A stretch of 64,000 nucleotides of DNA from Humulus lupulus. Taxonomy: Eukaryota; Streptophyta; Magnoliopsida; Rosales; Cannabaceae. The notes under the pieces were generated by a model. The model did not search any database and was not told the origin of the DNA. It worked only from the letters and a program-made list of their open reading frames with translations. Location: the NCBI RefSeq assembly GCF_963169125.1, contig NC_084797.1, forward strand, positions 100,961,868 to 101,025,867, given 5' to 3'. Of the stretch, positions 32,163-43,817 are shown in pieces (the first letter of the stretch is position 1; every line of letters starts with the position of its first letter). Position numbers and translations under genes: made by a program.

Positions 32163-33566
32163 CAGGTACACCCCTAATGTTCTCTCTACTCATTCCATTG
32201 AAGAACACATTTATGCCATATTGGCCTTGTCAATGGAATGTGTAAGTTATTGGTATCATAAACAATGGAACAATCTCATATTCCTAAACGCGTGACCCAA
32301 ATACTCACATATACAAAAATAGTACGAAACAATTATCATATTTTTGTAATATCTATATCTATATCTATCTATATATTTATGTAAAGGAAAGTCACAAGGA
32401 GATGATATGACACTCTAAAATTGCTCTAAATCACTCATTATTTTTTCTCTTTTTTCCACATTTATTTATTCTTCTTTAAAAAATTTATGACAAAAAGAAA
32501 AAATATCTATCTAATATTTTTAAAATAATAATAATAATAACAAAAACAATAATAATAATAATAATAATATGGATATTTGCAGCAAAACCCCCTTTTCTTT
32601 TTGAGTTGACTCACAAATAACTCCAATAAAAAATTTTGACGGCAGTACCCCTTACTATTACATTTTTCTTGCAGCCATCCACTTTGGACCGTTAAGTGGC
32701 AACGAGTAAAGACCAGAGTCTTTGTGGCATAGATTCATTTGTCCACGTGGTTGCTAACATGGACTTACTTAATGACATGGATTTTTTTTCTTTATAATTA
32801 TACCAAAAAATTAATAATATAAATTAGAAACAACATATTAACAAATTCAAGAACAATAACCCAGGAAAAAGAAAAACAAATCTAGATGAACAAATTTCTA
32901 TCTCAAACTTAATCCAAATAAACATTTCATACTAGTCTTTCCTTAATTTTTTCATGTATCATACACAAGTAGATGACTTTCAATGTATACCATGCATATT
33001 TCCTCACACGCATGAATATTAAACTATGTTAACACTGCAAGATATCTCAAAAAGTATTTTCAAGAAAGTTTTGTGCACCTAACAAATGTAGAGAGAACTC
33101 ACCGATTGGGACCTACAAATTAAAGAAGAAATATAAGCGTCAAAGTGATGTTCCTGGTATACGTATATTTATTTATGGTTGATTTATAGATTTTGATATT
33201 TTTCTCTCATTTTATATTTTTTTTAAGCTTGTGACAAAACGATATTACTAGTAGTATTGTTTGGATTTGTGATTTGTTTTCATTATAGTAAATAAATATT
33301 TTCTAGATTGTAATTTAGCGGACATTCCAGCAGCGAAAAAAGATGCGATACGGAGATTGATGTGAAGGACGCAAAATCCTTTTTAGTAACAAGGAACATA
33401 TTATGAATTAAAAAGAATATTATTATGACAATTGATGTTAATACTGTTTGTTATCTTAATTTTTTCACTTCTCTTTCCTTTGAAATGTCATTATACATTT
33501 TATTTATTTATTGAAAGGAGAGAGAAACAAATAATTGATTAATTAGATACTTTTAATATAATTTTT
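32163..33566. repeat. Tandem duplication, copy 1
   Basis: 1404 bp starting CAGGTACACCCC, repeated directly at 33567-34973. I see only about ten substitutions between the copies plus a length change in an AAT microsatellite. No gene recognised within it. Confidence 0.95.
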
Positions 33567-33943
33567 CAGGTACACCCCTAATGTTCTCTCTACTCATTCC
33601 ATTGAAGAACACATTTATGCCATATTGGCCTTGTCAATGGAATGTGTAAGTTATTGGTATCATAAACAATGGAACAATCTCATATTCCTAAACGCGTGAC
33701 CCAAATACTCACATATACAAAAATAGTACGAAACAATTATCATATTTTTGTAATATATATCTATCTATATATTTATGTAAAGGAAAGTCACAAGGAGATG
33801 ATATGACACTTTAAAATTGCTCTAAATCACTCATTATTTTTTCTCTTTTTTCCACATTTATTTATTCTTCTTTAAAAAATTTATGAAAAAAAGCAAAAAT
33901 ATCTATCTAATATTTTTAAAATAATAATAATAATAACAAAAAC

Positions 33944-33977
<34 letters not shown>

Positions 33978-34973
33978 TGGATATTTGCAGCAAAACCCCC
34001 TTTTCTTTTTGAGTTGACTCACAAATAACTCCAATAAAAAATTTTGACGGCAGTACCCCTTACTATTACATTTTTCTTGTAGCCATCCACTTTGGACCGT
34101 TAAGTGGCAACGAGTAAAGACCAGAGTCTTTGTGGCATAGATTCATTTGTCCACGTGGTTGCTAACATGGACTTACTTAATGACATGGATTTTTTTTCTT
34201 TATAATTATACCAAAAAATTAATAATATAAATTAGAAACAACATATTAACAAATTCAAGAACAATAACCCAGGAAAAAGAAAAACAAATCTAGATGAACA
34301 AATTTCTATCTCAAACTTAATCCAAATAAACATTTCATACTAGTCTTTCCTTAATTTTTTCATGTATCATACACAAGTAGATGACTTTCAATGTATACCA
34401 TGCATATTTCCTCACACGCATGAATATTAAACTATGTTAACACTGCAAGATATCTCAAAAAGTATTTTCAAGAAAGTTTTGTGCACCTAACAAATGTAGA
34501 GAGAACTCACCGATTGGGACCTACAAATTAAAGAAGAAATATAAGCGTCAAAGTGATGTTCCTGGTATACGTATATTTATTTATGGTTGATTTATAGATT
34601 TTGATATTTTTCTCTCATTTTATATTTTTTTTAAGCTTGTGACAAAACGATATTACTAGTAGTATTGTTTGGATTTGTGATTTGTTTTCATTATAGTAAA
34701 TAAATATTTTCTAGATTGTAATTTAGCGGACATTCCAGCAGCGAAAAAAGATGCGATACGGAGATTGATGTGAAGGACGCAAAATCTTTTTTAGTAACAA
34801 GAAACATATTATGAATTAAAAAGAATATTATTATGACAATTGATGTTAATACTGTTTGTTAGCTTAATTTTTTCACTTCTCTTTCCTTTGAAATGTCATT
34901 ATACATTTTATTTATTTATTGAAAGGAGAGAGAAACAAATAATTGATTAATTAGATACTTTTAATATAATTTT
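33567..34973. repeat. Tandem duplication, copy 2
   Basis: Direct repeat of 32163-33566. Its AAT run (about 33940-33977) is longer than in copy 1. Both junctions are preceded by TTTT, a short match that could have mediated the event. Confidence 0.95.
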
Positions 34974-35350
34974 ACTATTAAAGTAAAACATTAAAAAAAT
35001 GGATGAATCACAAAAGGAATAAATTTCTCACTCACATTATACAAATTATAAAATTAATCAAACAAACATAAAATTACCTTATATATATTTAAAATTATTA
35101 TAAAAAATATTGCGCGAACCGTGCTTATATTTTCTAATTTGTGTATCTATATATTTATATCAAGGAGATGATGTAGCACTCTAAAATTACTCTAAATCAC
35201 TCTATCTATTTTCTCATTTTTTTTCTTCAATTTTTTCTTAAAAAAATATATAATAATAATAATTAACTCTATTTACATATAAATATATATTTTAATGACT
35301 TAAAAATTAAGATACAACACAATTAGGGGAAATATATTTTTATTATACTT
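34974..35350. other. AT-rich stretch without gene
   Basis: Contains one unit of the dispersed GACACTCTAAAATTGCTC-type repeat (about 35160-35325). No coding region. Confidence 0.5.
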
Positions 35351-35359
35351 TTTTTAAAA

Positions 35360-35890
35360 GGCTATTTAGGATTTTTATCCCTCGAACTATTACCACTACC
35401 GTATCATACCCCCTAATTTTTTCAAGCCGTTAAAAATTCCCCCCGAAATATTCACAGTAATGTAAAGAAGGACTTCCGTTAACTTTTAACACATGTGGCT
35501 AACAGAAGGCTGACATGACTCTTTATATGCTGATGTGTCTTGGCCATGTCAGCACCATGTGTGTAATTTTAAAATTAAAAAAATCTATAATCATATTAAA
35601 AATTAATAAATTAAACACTAAAAAATAGAATTAATAAATTAAACCATTTTTTATACATTAAAAAAAATAAAAAACATATTTAAAAACAATAAAATTACAC
35701 ATATGGCGCTGACATAGCCAAGACACATCAGCATGTAAAGAGCCATGTCAGCATTCTGTGTTGAAAGTTAACGGAAGTCCTTCTTTACATTACTGTGAAT
35801 ATTTCGGGGGGAATTTTTAACGACCTGAAAAAATTAGGGGGAGCGATACGGTACTGGTAATAGTTCGGGGGGTAAAAATCCTAAATAGCC
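35360..35890. mobile_element. Long-TIR MULE-type MITE, 9-bp target duplication TTTTTAAAA
   Basis: 531 bp. The two ends are inverted repeats of about 210 bp starting GGCTATTTAGGATTTTTA, with roughly 10 percent mismatch. They are flanked by perfect TTTTTAAAA at 35351-35359 and 35891-35899. The centre is AT-rich and non-coding. TIR length and a 9-bp duplication fit the Mutator-like group. Confidence 0.92.
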
Positions 35891-35959
35891 TTTTTAAAAT
35901 ATATATAATAATAATAATTAACTCTATTTTAAATAAATATATATTTAAATGACTTAAGA

Positions 35960-36660
35960 ATTAAACGACAACACAATTAGGAGAGCCCCAAGAAGATGGT
36001 GTAGCACTCTGAAATTGCTTTAAATCACTCTATCTATTTTCTTATTTTTTTATTCAACTTTTCAAAAAAAAATCTATATATATCTATATAAATCAGAGCA
36101 TCAAGAAGATAATGTGACACTCTAAAATTGCTCTAAATCACTCTATCTATTTTCTTATTTTTTTCTCATTTTTTATTCAACTTTTTCTTAAAAAAATATT
36201 TTTATTCTACTTTTTTTTAAGAAAAATATAATAATATTAGTAATTAATTCTATTTATACATAATTACATATTTAAATGACTTAAAAATAAACTACAACAC
36301 AATTAGGGAAATATATATATAATAATAATAGTACTTAACTTTATCTATATATAAATAAATATATATTTAAATGACTTAAAAATTAAACTACAACACAATT
36401 AAGAGAGTCGGAGATAACGTGACACTCTAAAATTATTCTAAATCACTCATCTATCTTCTTATTTTTTCTCATTTTTTTATTCAACTTTTTCTAAAAAAAT
36501 ATATATTTATTCTACTTCTTTTTAAAATATATAATAATAATAGTAATTAACTCTATTTTATTTTAGTATCTAAATATCTATAATAATATTCATATATATA
36601 TTTAAATAACTTAAAAATTAAACTACAACACAATTATGATTATTAATTAATTTTTTTATC
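35960..36660. repeat. Diverged tandem repeats with CACTCTAAAATTGCTCTAAA core
   Basis: Units begin AAGAAGAT(A/G)(A/G)TGT(A/G)(G/A)CACTCT and end AAACTACAACACAATTAG. They are seen at 35983, 36098 and 36405, with outlying relatives at 35160 and inside the duplication (32385, 33790). Spacing is irregular (about 110-310 bp). Confidence 0.75.
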
Positions 36661-37309
36661 TATCTATTTAAAAATAAAAAATAAAAAAACGCTTTTAAAT
36701 TTTTAATTATTAATCATTAATTAATGAAAATATTAAAAGATCTATCTAATTTGAATTCCAATTCGACTATATATTTAAAACTATTTTTTTATTTTACTTT
36801 ATCTATTTTCTAATTTTTTAACATTTAAAAAAATTATAATCTATATATTTATATAAAGGAGAGCTTCAAAAAGATAATAAGCTTGTTTGTGATAACTTTT
36901 ACTTTTATTTTTTACTATAAGTAGAAGTGAAGCAAAAGTAATAACTTTTTTATAGGATTGTTTGGATAGTATATTTTAAAAGTATTTTTGATATCAAAAG
37001 AACTTTTTAACATGTTTGGCATGTACAGTTTAGCAGCTATATTTATAAACAAATACATAATTTATCGTTAAATTATTTTTCACTTTATATTAGATTAGCT
37101 ATAAATTAATATTCACATTAAATTATGTTAATTATATACACAATAATTTTTTTCTTCCTAAAATTATATTTTTTTCTATAAAAATTATAATTATCTAAAA
37201 AAATATATGAAAAATAAAAACAACATTACAAATAAATTCTATATATTCATACAAACTAATACAAATTAATAGAGTTTTAAAAAATATATATATATATATA
37301 TATCTAACC

Positions 37310-38676
37310 ATAAGCTCTATTGCAATTCTATCACGAACAACTCTCATTTCACTCTCATCCATTCCTAAGTTAATTGGTTCACTATTACTATTTGATAGAC
37401 TATCTTTATTTTCATCACAAGAAGAAAATTCCAAATCAAGAATTGCCTCTCTCTTTATGAAATTATGTAATGTCATTGAAGCTGTAACAATAGCTACTTG
37501 GTCATCAAACTTATAATTAGGCATTTGTTGTAAAATTCCCCCGTCGTGCCTTCCAAACTCAAACATTTCGCTCAATAACATTGCCCAATGATGAACGAGT
37601 ATAGTTAAATACTTCTCGTTGACCTCTGGGTTGACCACCTTGTTTAAATTGAAGAAGATGATATCATTCTCTTTTGAATATAGTTAAATAACCTTTCATA
37701 TTTGGATATCTTACATCGACTAAGTAATACTTATCCGCAACACCAATTCCCCAATAATTAAAAATATCATTTAAAGTAAAAATAATAATTATAACTTTAT
37801 AGGTACAACCTCAAATTGAATATCACATACCATTTGGTGGTTTATGAAATTTTAACTCATCATTGTTTAATGCTTCTAAAAATATACGTGTGTCGTGTAC
37901 AGTTCCTTCCCAACTAGGGCAAACAAATGTAAATAATATATCGAATCCACATGTAGTCATAATATTTTGAGTTGGATAACCTTTCGTGCCAATAAATGGA
38001 ATTTATTTATCAACTAGAAGTGATGCATGAACATGTGTTCCATCTATAACTCCAATATAATCCTACCATTAAGAAAATAATATACATAAATAAAATAAAA
38101 AATAAATATACCTACTTTTATAATAAAATCTTAAGAAGGCATAAAACAATTACCTTAAAATATGGCCAATATCTAGGATTGCTTCGTATGTATTTTGGAA
38201 CATCGTCAAAATTTCAGGTGCTCTAATTTCATCCATGGCGAGTATAGTCATTTTTTCCAATACATTGTCAAAGTGTCTACTAACAGTTTCTTCTAAATGT
38301 TAGAATTTTTCTTGAATCATTTTGTTTCTTGCGCACCATGACCTAAAGTCATTAAAAACATACCAACAGATTCTTTTAGTTGCAATCCTTTAGTAGAAGT
38401 TAATCCATAACTTCTTAATCTATCTCATAATTTACAAAATACATGTTTCTCCATTTGAAACATCTTATGACAACACTGACCATTTCTTTCAAGTACCTCC
38501 ATAATAAACCTCCAACCTGTATAAGGAGAATGCCTACAAGGTTCTTTGATTACAAAATTCATATAATGATATATTGTTGTTCTTGCATAAATAAGAAGGA
38601 GTTCATCAAGTTCTAAATCATCTCTAATAGCTTGTTGTATGTATTCACCATTTATATTATCTGAGTCACTATCCAT
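37310..38676 (-). pseudogene. PIF/Harbinger transposase (DDE_Tnp_4 type)
   Basis: Starts MDSDSDNINGEY at 38676. EPCRHSPYTGWRFIMEVLERN and FQMEKHVF are the N-terminal segments seen in ALP1-like/Harbinger nucleases. Downstream through stops and frameshifts come YIGVIDGTHVHA (first Asp, about 38050), CPSWEGTVHDTRIF (second Asp, about 37900) and a YYLVDVRYPNMKGYL block. At the end, YKFDDQVAIVTASMTLHNFIKRE is diagnostic, but the segment that should carry the catalytic Glu is altered. In the family this enzyme cuts and pastes the element with ORF1 as partner. It is dead here. Confidence 0.87.
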
Positions 38677-38965
38677 TTTGTAATTTTAATAATAATAAAA
38701 TAAGTTTAAATATATTCTCTAATCAGTAGAATGAACGAAATTGTAAATATATATAACTATAATATTTTAAATGCATAAATATATTGTCTACTAAATATCA
38801 ATAACTAAACACTCCAAAAATTCAAAAAAAATCTACAATACCAAAATATTAACAACAGCACAAAAACTACACTCCAAAAAATACTACAATATTTATATAT
38901 ATAAAAAAATAGCGAATAGTAAAATATTTTGATATTTAGTTCTATATCAAAGTATCAAATTTATT

Positions 38966-39308
38966 TGTTGAACTCCTTCTCCTTCAACCATTCAATTTGA
39001 TATTCCAGCTCTTTTAGAGCGACCAAATTTTCTCGACTTGCTTTCTTTGTGAATAATTTGATGCCTAGTTTGAAAAAGGACTCATAGGTTTGCAACCAGG
39101 AAGTGTAGCTAAGCTGTTAAGAACTTCTTGAACACTACAACCTGATGGATCAATACGTATATATGAACTCCTATTTTTTAATTGCCTCACAAATCTCATG
39201 AAGTTGTTTGGATAATTTTGATGTTGTAGAGTTATTTCTTTTCCTTTTTGAAACGTTTCCTCATCGTTTGAATTAGTTTTTTCTCTTCATGTATACAATT
39301 ATCTTTAT
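38966..39308 (-). pseudogene. Harbinger ORF1, 3' part
   Basis: Minus-strand continuation of the Myb/SANT-like gene on the left side of the solo LTR. After the duplicated ATAAA it reads DNCIHEEK, then a basic region, RFVRQLKNRSSYIRID and VQEVLNSLATLPGC. A frameshift leads to FKLGIKLFTKKASRENLVAL and an end near KEKEFNK. The C-terminal part resembles Myb/SANT-like proteins that end in a transposase-binding region. Several stops and frameshifts. Confidence 0.7.
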
Positions 39309-39661
39309 TGTAACAACCAATGTTATTATTTTCTCCTTAATTATGACTATATGATAGTTTTTATTATAGTTTAGTTTGAGTGGTGGAAATTAAAAAGATT
39401 GCTTTAAGTTTAAAATTATTTATTTTATGGCATGATCTTGTGACTTACAGAAAATTATAATTTAGATAAATTATAATTATTATAGCTAGTAATTTATGGG
39501 ATACTTTTAGTGTATAGTTCTAAGTTTTTTTTTACTAGATTAGGATATAGTTTTATTAAAGAATAATGCACACATATTATTTGGTGGTCTAAGAAGTACA
39601 CATATGGCATTAAATTTAGTCCCAATTATTTAAATATAAATTGTATAGCCCACTTTCCCTA

Positions 39662-40865
39662 GGGAAATTTGATAAATCATGCTTACATTAGCTTAATATT
39701 TAAAATTTGAACCAAAGTTAACCACCATATGATACAAATGCTCATCTTTCATTTAATACCAAAAATACCCTCATACATTTCCTCTCTATTCTCCCTCTTC
39801 CTCTCTACCTTTCATTTAATAGCTTAATAATTAAAATTTGAACCAAAGTTAACCACCATTTAGAATGTTGTTTAGATGTTGGATCTGTAGTTTGTTGGTA
39901 TTTTTTGCTGTTTTTTTAGTGAAAATCGTGTTCTGTGAAAACCTGCGTTTTTTTTGGTTCCTTGAGTTTTTTTCGAAATGCCCGATAGTGTCCGATAGAG
40001 GTCCGATTCGGGCACGATAGTTATTGAGTTTCAAGGTTAGGGATAAAGGTCCGATGACAACCCGATGGTTGCCCGATAGTCAAGGTTAGGGATGGTGGTA
40101 CGACGGTATTACGTTAGTGGGTACGATAGTGTGCAATACTGTAGTTATTTCCATAATGGGTACGATGATGGTACGATATTAGCACGATAGGTGTACGATA
40201 GAATTTGTTAAGTAGTTACTATAACATCGTAATTTTAGAATTTGTAGTGGGACGATATAGGTACGATGGTAGTACGATAATAGTTAGTTTCAAATTGTTA
40301 ACTTACTTTGTCAATGGTACGATGATGGTACGACAGTGGGATGCTAGTGGGTACGATGGTGTATAATACTGTAGTTTTTGCCATAAATGTACGATGATGG
40401 TACAACATTAGCACGATAGGGCAATTATCGGGTAACCAAAACTATCGAGCAACCATCGGGTTTCCATCGGACCTTCATCCCTAACCTTGAAACTCAACAA
40501 CTATCGTGCCCGAATCGGGCCTCTATCGGACACTATCGGGCATTTCGAAAAAAACTCAAGGAACCCAAAAAAAACGCAGATTTTCACAGAACACAATTTT
40601 CACCCAAAAAACTACAAAAAATACCAACAAACTACAAATCCAATATCTAAACAGCATTCTAAATAGTGGTTAACTTTGGTTCAAATTTTAATTATTAAGC
40701 TATTAAATAAAAGGTAGAGAGAAAGATGGAGAATAGAGAGGAAAGGTATGGGGGTATTTTTGGTATTAAATGAAAGATGAGCATTTGTTTCATATGGTAG
40801 TTAACTTTGGTTCAAATTTTAAATATTACGCTAATGTAAGCATGATTTATCAAATTTCCCTTCCC
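39662..40865. mobile_element. MULE MITE with long TIRs and CGAT repeats, target duplication CTTTCCCTA
   Basis: 1.2 kb. The ends are inverted repeats of roughly 400 bp starting GGGAAATTTGATAAATC, flanked by CTTTCCCTA at 39653-39661 and 40866-40874. The right end carries a 5-bp extra TTCCC. Each arm has a pyrimidine-rich block, then a T-rich block with CTGCGTTTT, then motifs of CCGATAG type. The centre (about 40020-40430) is packed with (G/T)TACGAT repeats. No coding capacity. The terminal motif is shared with the 7.9 kb MULE at 43370-51232. Confidence 0.9.
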
Positions 40866-41313
40866 CTTTCCCTATGGTATTATTAGGGGAAGCTTTTGTG
40901 ATTTAATTTATTAAGTAATAAGAGTTATTTTGAAGAACCAAGTAAGACATAGCATGGTTATAGGCGTGTAGCATAGAAATAGGCTAGATTTTTTGCTCAT
41001 TTTGAATTTACATGATAGGTGTCACACTAACCTTGAACTAACTAACTAAGTTGGTGATAGTTGAAGCTTTGTGAAAACATTTGAATTTAAAGGTACATAG
41101 GTGTAGGCGTGAGCATGAATTTGGATAAACAAGTGAGGAATTTTGACTTCTTTGGTTACATGTGAGTGTGTGTGTCATCAAGAGAATGTTTGTAACACTT
41201 TGAATGGGTAATATAGGCTGGCCAAAACTGCCTAATAGACGAATGAGTTTGATTTTGAAAACTAGTTGAACTAGTATGGAGACAATCAAGGGGAAATGTT
41301 AAGGTGTAGAGCC

Positions 41314-41322
41314 TATAAATAG
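41314..41322 (+). promoter_or_regulatory. TATA box in the 3.1 kb solo LTR
   Basis: TATAAATAG, about 1.1 kb before the LTR end. Confidence 0.6.
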
Positions 41323-42430
41323 AGTCATTACCATCTCACTTTTTCACACTCATAAAGCTCTCAAGCCTCTCTCATTTTCAAAATTCTATAGTCCCCAAAA
41401 GATCTCTTCTTTTTGCCCACAAACACCTCATAGCCGAAATACTAAGACCTTTTAAACCACTTTATAGCCAAAAATATTCCAAGTATTAAAGCTCTTGGTG
41501 TTGTGTTGGAGATAGGCATTATAGAATGCTCAAGATTTTGATCATTTGATTCTAGGGTAAAGGTACGATTTTATAAGGTTTCAAATTCTTGGAATTATAG
41601 TTTTATTGTAAGGTTCTAAATTTAATTATTTTATGTTATATATAAGGTTTTGGGAGATTCTCTATAACAAAAGAAAACTCTTCTTTTCTTCTCATTTCCA
41701 CACTCAAGGCACGGAAAATAAGATAGTTTAGATTATGACCTGGTTTGTGATATGTATGACCCTAAAATTTCAGGTACAATAAGAAGATAAATTTGACTGG
41801 ACCTAAGGTGTTCAGAAATGTATGATGGACCTAAGTTGATGTCCAGTAGGCTCGGTTGGCAAAATTGTATGACGAACTTATGTCTGGGGCTTAATTGTCA
41901 CCCTTGTATAAGCACTTATCTTTTTCTTATACCTGTCTTGCTATTATGACCTATGTTATGACCTAGAATATATTATGATCTTGTATGATTATTATTAAAT
42001 AGCATTGTTATGAACATTTGTATGATTTGTGATATGTCTGTTATGATTACTTGTTATATGATATTTTTTTGTATTTTCCTTACTGGGTTTAGAAGTCCAC
42101 TCCTTATTATGTTAGTGTGCAGACAATTGAGGATAGAAATGTCGGTGGCGAGTGGGACTTGAGAGCTTAGTGATGTTTTCGTGGGGACCATATAGTCGAT
42201 GAATGATCAACGGGCCTATGATTTTATTTACAAAGCATTTTGTTTTAAAGTTTTTCTTTTTATTCTAATGTTGCTCATTTTATTTTGCTAAAGAATATTA
42301 TTTTATTTTTGTAAAGACATTGGATCCCTTTGCTTATTCTAATTTTCTTAAATAAAAAAATAATATTTATGTTTATGATCAAACACTGTGTTCTCGATAA
42401 TATCATGAGAAATTAGGGTGTTACATTTAT

Positions 42431-43090
42431 CCTCTTGATCTTCTTTAGAATTTACACTCATTCCTCCATCGTTTTCAATGTCAACATGAGATGATTCTGT
42501 GTATAAAGAAGGCAATGAACCTGAGGTTGGTGCCCAAGCTCTAGTTCCTGTAGCTCCTGTAGCTTGTTGTAACATCTCGAAATAATTTATCTAGCTTGAG
42601 TGCATGTTCTAGATCTTTGAGTCTTAATTTTGCAACGTCTGGATGTTTCTGTTTGTATTATTGTAGAGTTAGACGAGAAAAAAATATAAGGTTGTTTTAT
42701 AAATCATAGTGAAAGAATTACTCTTAATAAATACCCTTTTAAATTTTCTTCCCACAATTCATTTGAACCATCTACAGTTTGTCTTTCCATATCCCAACCA
42801 ATTCCAGTCTCTCCTCTGAGCAAAGAATCTCAAAGTTGCCACACTTTCTTTATATTATCCCAATGATTCTTTAGCTTTTTGCTATCATAGTTTCAATTTG
42901 TTGCATTTCAAAAGTTCACAATAAAGTTTTTCCAACATATTTTGCTCAAAGTTCCTACACATCTATTACCAACTCTCATTTGTTCTACAACTAAATTATC
43001 CCAAATCTCATGTGTGTGTGGATCCCATACAACATTTTGTTTTCCTTGTGTTCCCACCCTTTCTATTCTAATTTTCAAAACAATTACCCA
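42431..43090 (-). pseudogene. Harbinger ORF1, 5' part (Myb/SANT-like domain)
   Basis: Reads VVWDPHTHEIWDNLVVEQMRVGN, then CWKNFIVNF, LKNHWDNIKKVWQL, GETGIGWDMERQTVDGSNELWEENLK, the pattern of the Myb/SANT-like (Myb_DNA-bind_3) DNA-binding domain. At least four stops and a frameshift precede the final GTRAWAPTSGSLPSL and KEDQEDK, after which the solo LTR intervenes. In PIF/Harbinger elements this protein binds the transposon ends and helps nuclear import of the transposase. Confidence 0.82.
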
Positions 43091-43369
43091 AATAAGAATT
43101 TAAATATAAATAATATATATACATCATTTTTACAATATTGTGCATAATAATAATAATAAAATCTTTTTGAACTTATAAATTTATTCTAATAATAAAATTT
43201 ATCAATTCTAGCATATTAAATTTTAACATGAAAAAAAATTATTATTTTAACATAATATATTCATAAAAAGAAACTCAAAAACTAAAACTAATATAACACT
43301 TGGAAAGTCAATCGCATCAAGGAAAAACAAAATTATATCTTATATATATATATCTACTATATATATTAA
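43091..43369. other. AT-rich stretch between Harbinger ORF1 and the MULE
   Basis: Microsatellite-like TA and AAT runs. No gene. Confidence 0.5.
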
Positions 43370-43480
43370 GGGAAATTTGACTTTTTATGCTTAATAGTGT
43401 AGTGTAATACAAAATAATGCTAGGCATTTTTAACATTACAAAATAATGCCAAAATTTTTGATAGTACCCAAAATACCCCT
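43370..43480 (+). repeat. Left terminal inverted repeat of the MULE
   Basis: Inverted partner of 51122-51232. Both TIRs face a pyrimidine-rich block that should be the 5' untranslated exon of the neighbouring gene. Confidence 0.93.
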
Positions 43481-43817
43481 GTCACAATTCCCCCCAATCC
43501 CAGTTTTGATTCTCCCTCTCTCTCTCAAACTCTCGGTCACAAACTCCCAACCCCCCGACCATTGAACTACCCAAATCTCCCCATCGGTTTCTCAAGCTTT
43601 CTCAAGCTTTCTCTCTCTCTCAAGCTTTCTCTCTCAAACTCTCGGTTCGAGTCCCCGTCGCGGCCCCCGTCGAAGTCGCGTTGCCCCCCGTCGAAGCCGC
43701 GCTGCCCCCCGTCGAGCCCCCGTCACAGCCCCCGTCGAAACCCCGCGCCTCCGTCTTGCCTCTCGCCGTCTGTCATCCAAAACCCACGGTTCAAGTTTCT
43801 CCATACCCAAAACAAAG

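Larger units (their letters stand above)
39309..42425 (+). mobile_element. Solo LTR of 3.1 kb, target duplication TTTAT
   Basis: Starts TGTAACAACC and ends GGTGTTACA. It is flanked by perfect TTTAT at 39304-39308 and 42426-42430. A TATA box at 41314 and a late U5-like end give plus orientation. Size and ends resemble Del/Tekay LTRs. It interrupts Harbinger ORF1. A 1.2 kb MITE is nested in it, so the original LTR was about 1.9 kb. Confidence 0.85.
36886..43090 (-). mobile_element. PIF/Harbinger-like element, decayed and interrupted
   Basis: Two co-oriented minus-strand genes, a Myb/SANT-like ORF1 (right) and a DDE nuclease-type transposase (left), are the standard PIF/Harbinger pair. A possible left end starts GCTTGTTTGTGATAACTTTT at about 36886 after TAA, but I found no matching right terminus, so limits are approximate. 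The 43370-51232 MULE or later decay may have removed the right end. Confidence 0.6.

Noticed and set aside
32163..32260. Primer binding site (TTGGTATCATAAACA) after the LTR-like remnant
   Set aside because: Too many mismatches to the initiator-Met tRNA complement and no LTR end can be placed before it.
36886..36960. Definite Harbinger terminal repeat
   Set aside because: The left end looks plausible, but no inverted partner was found on the right, so I kept it only as an approximate limit.
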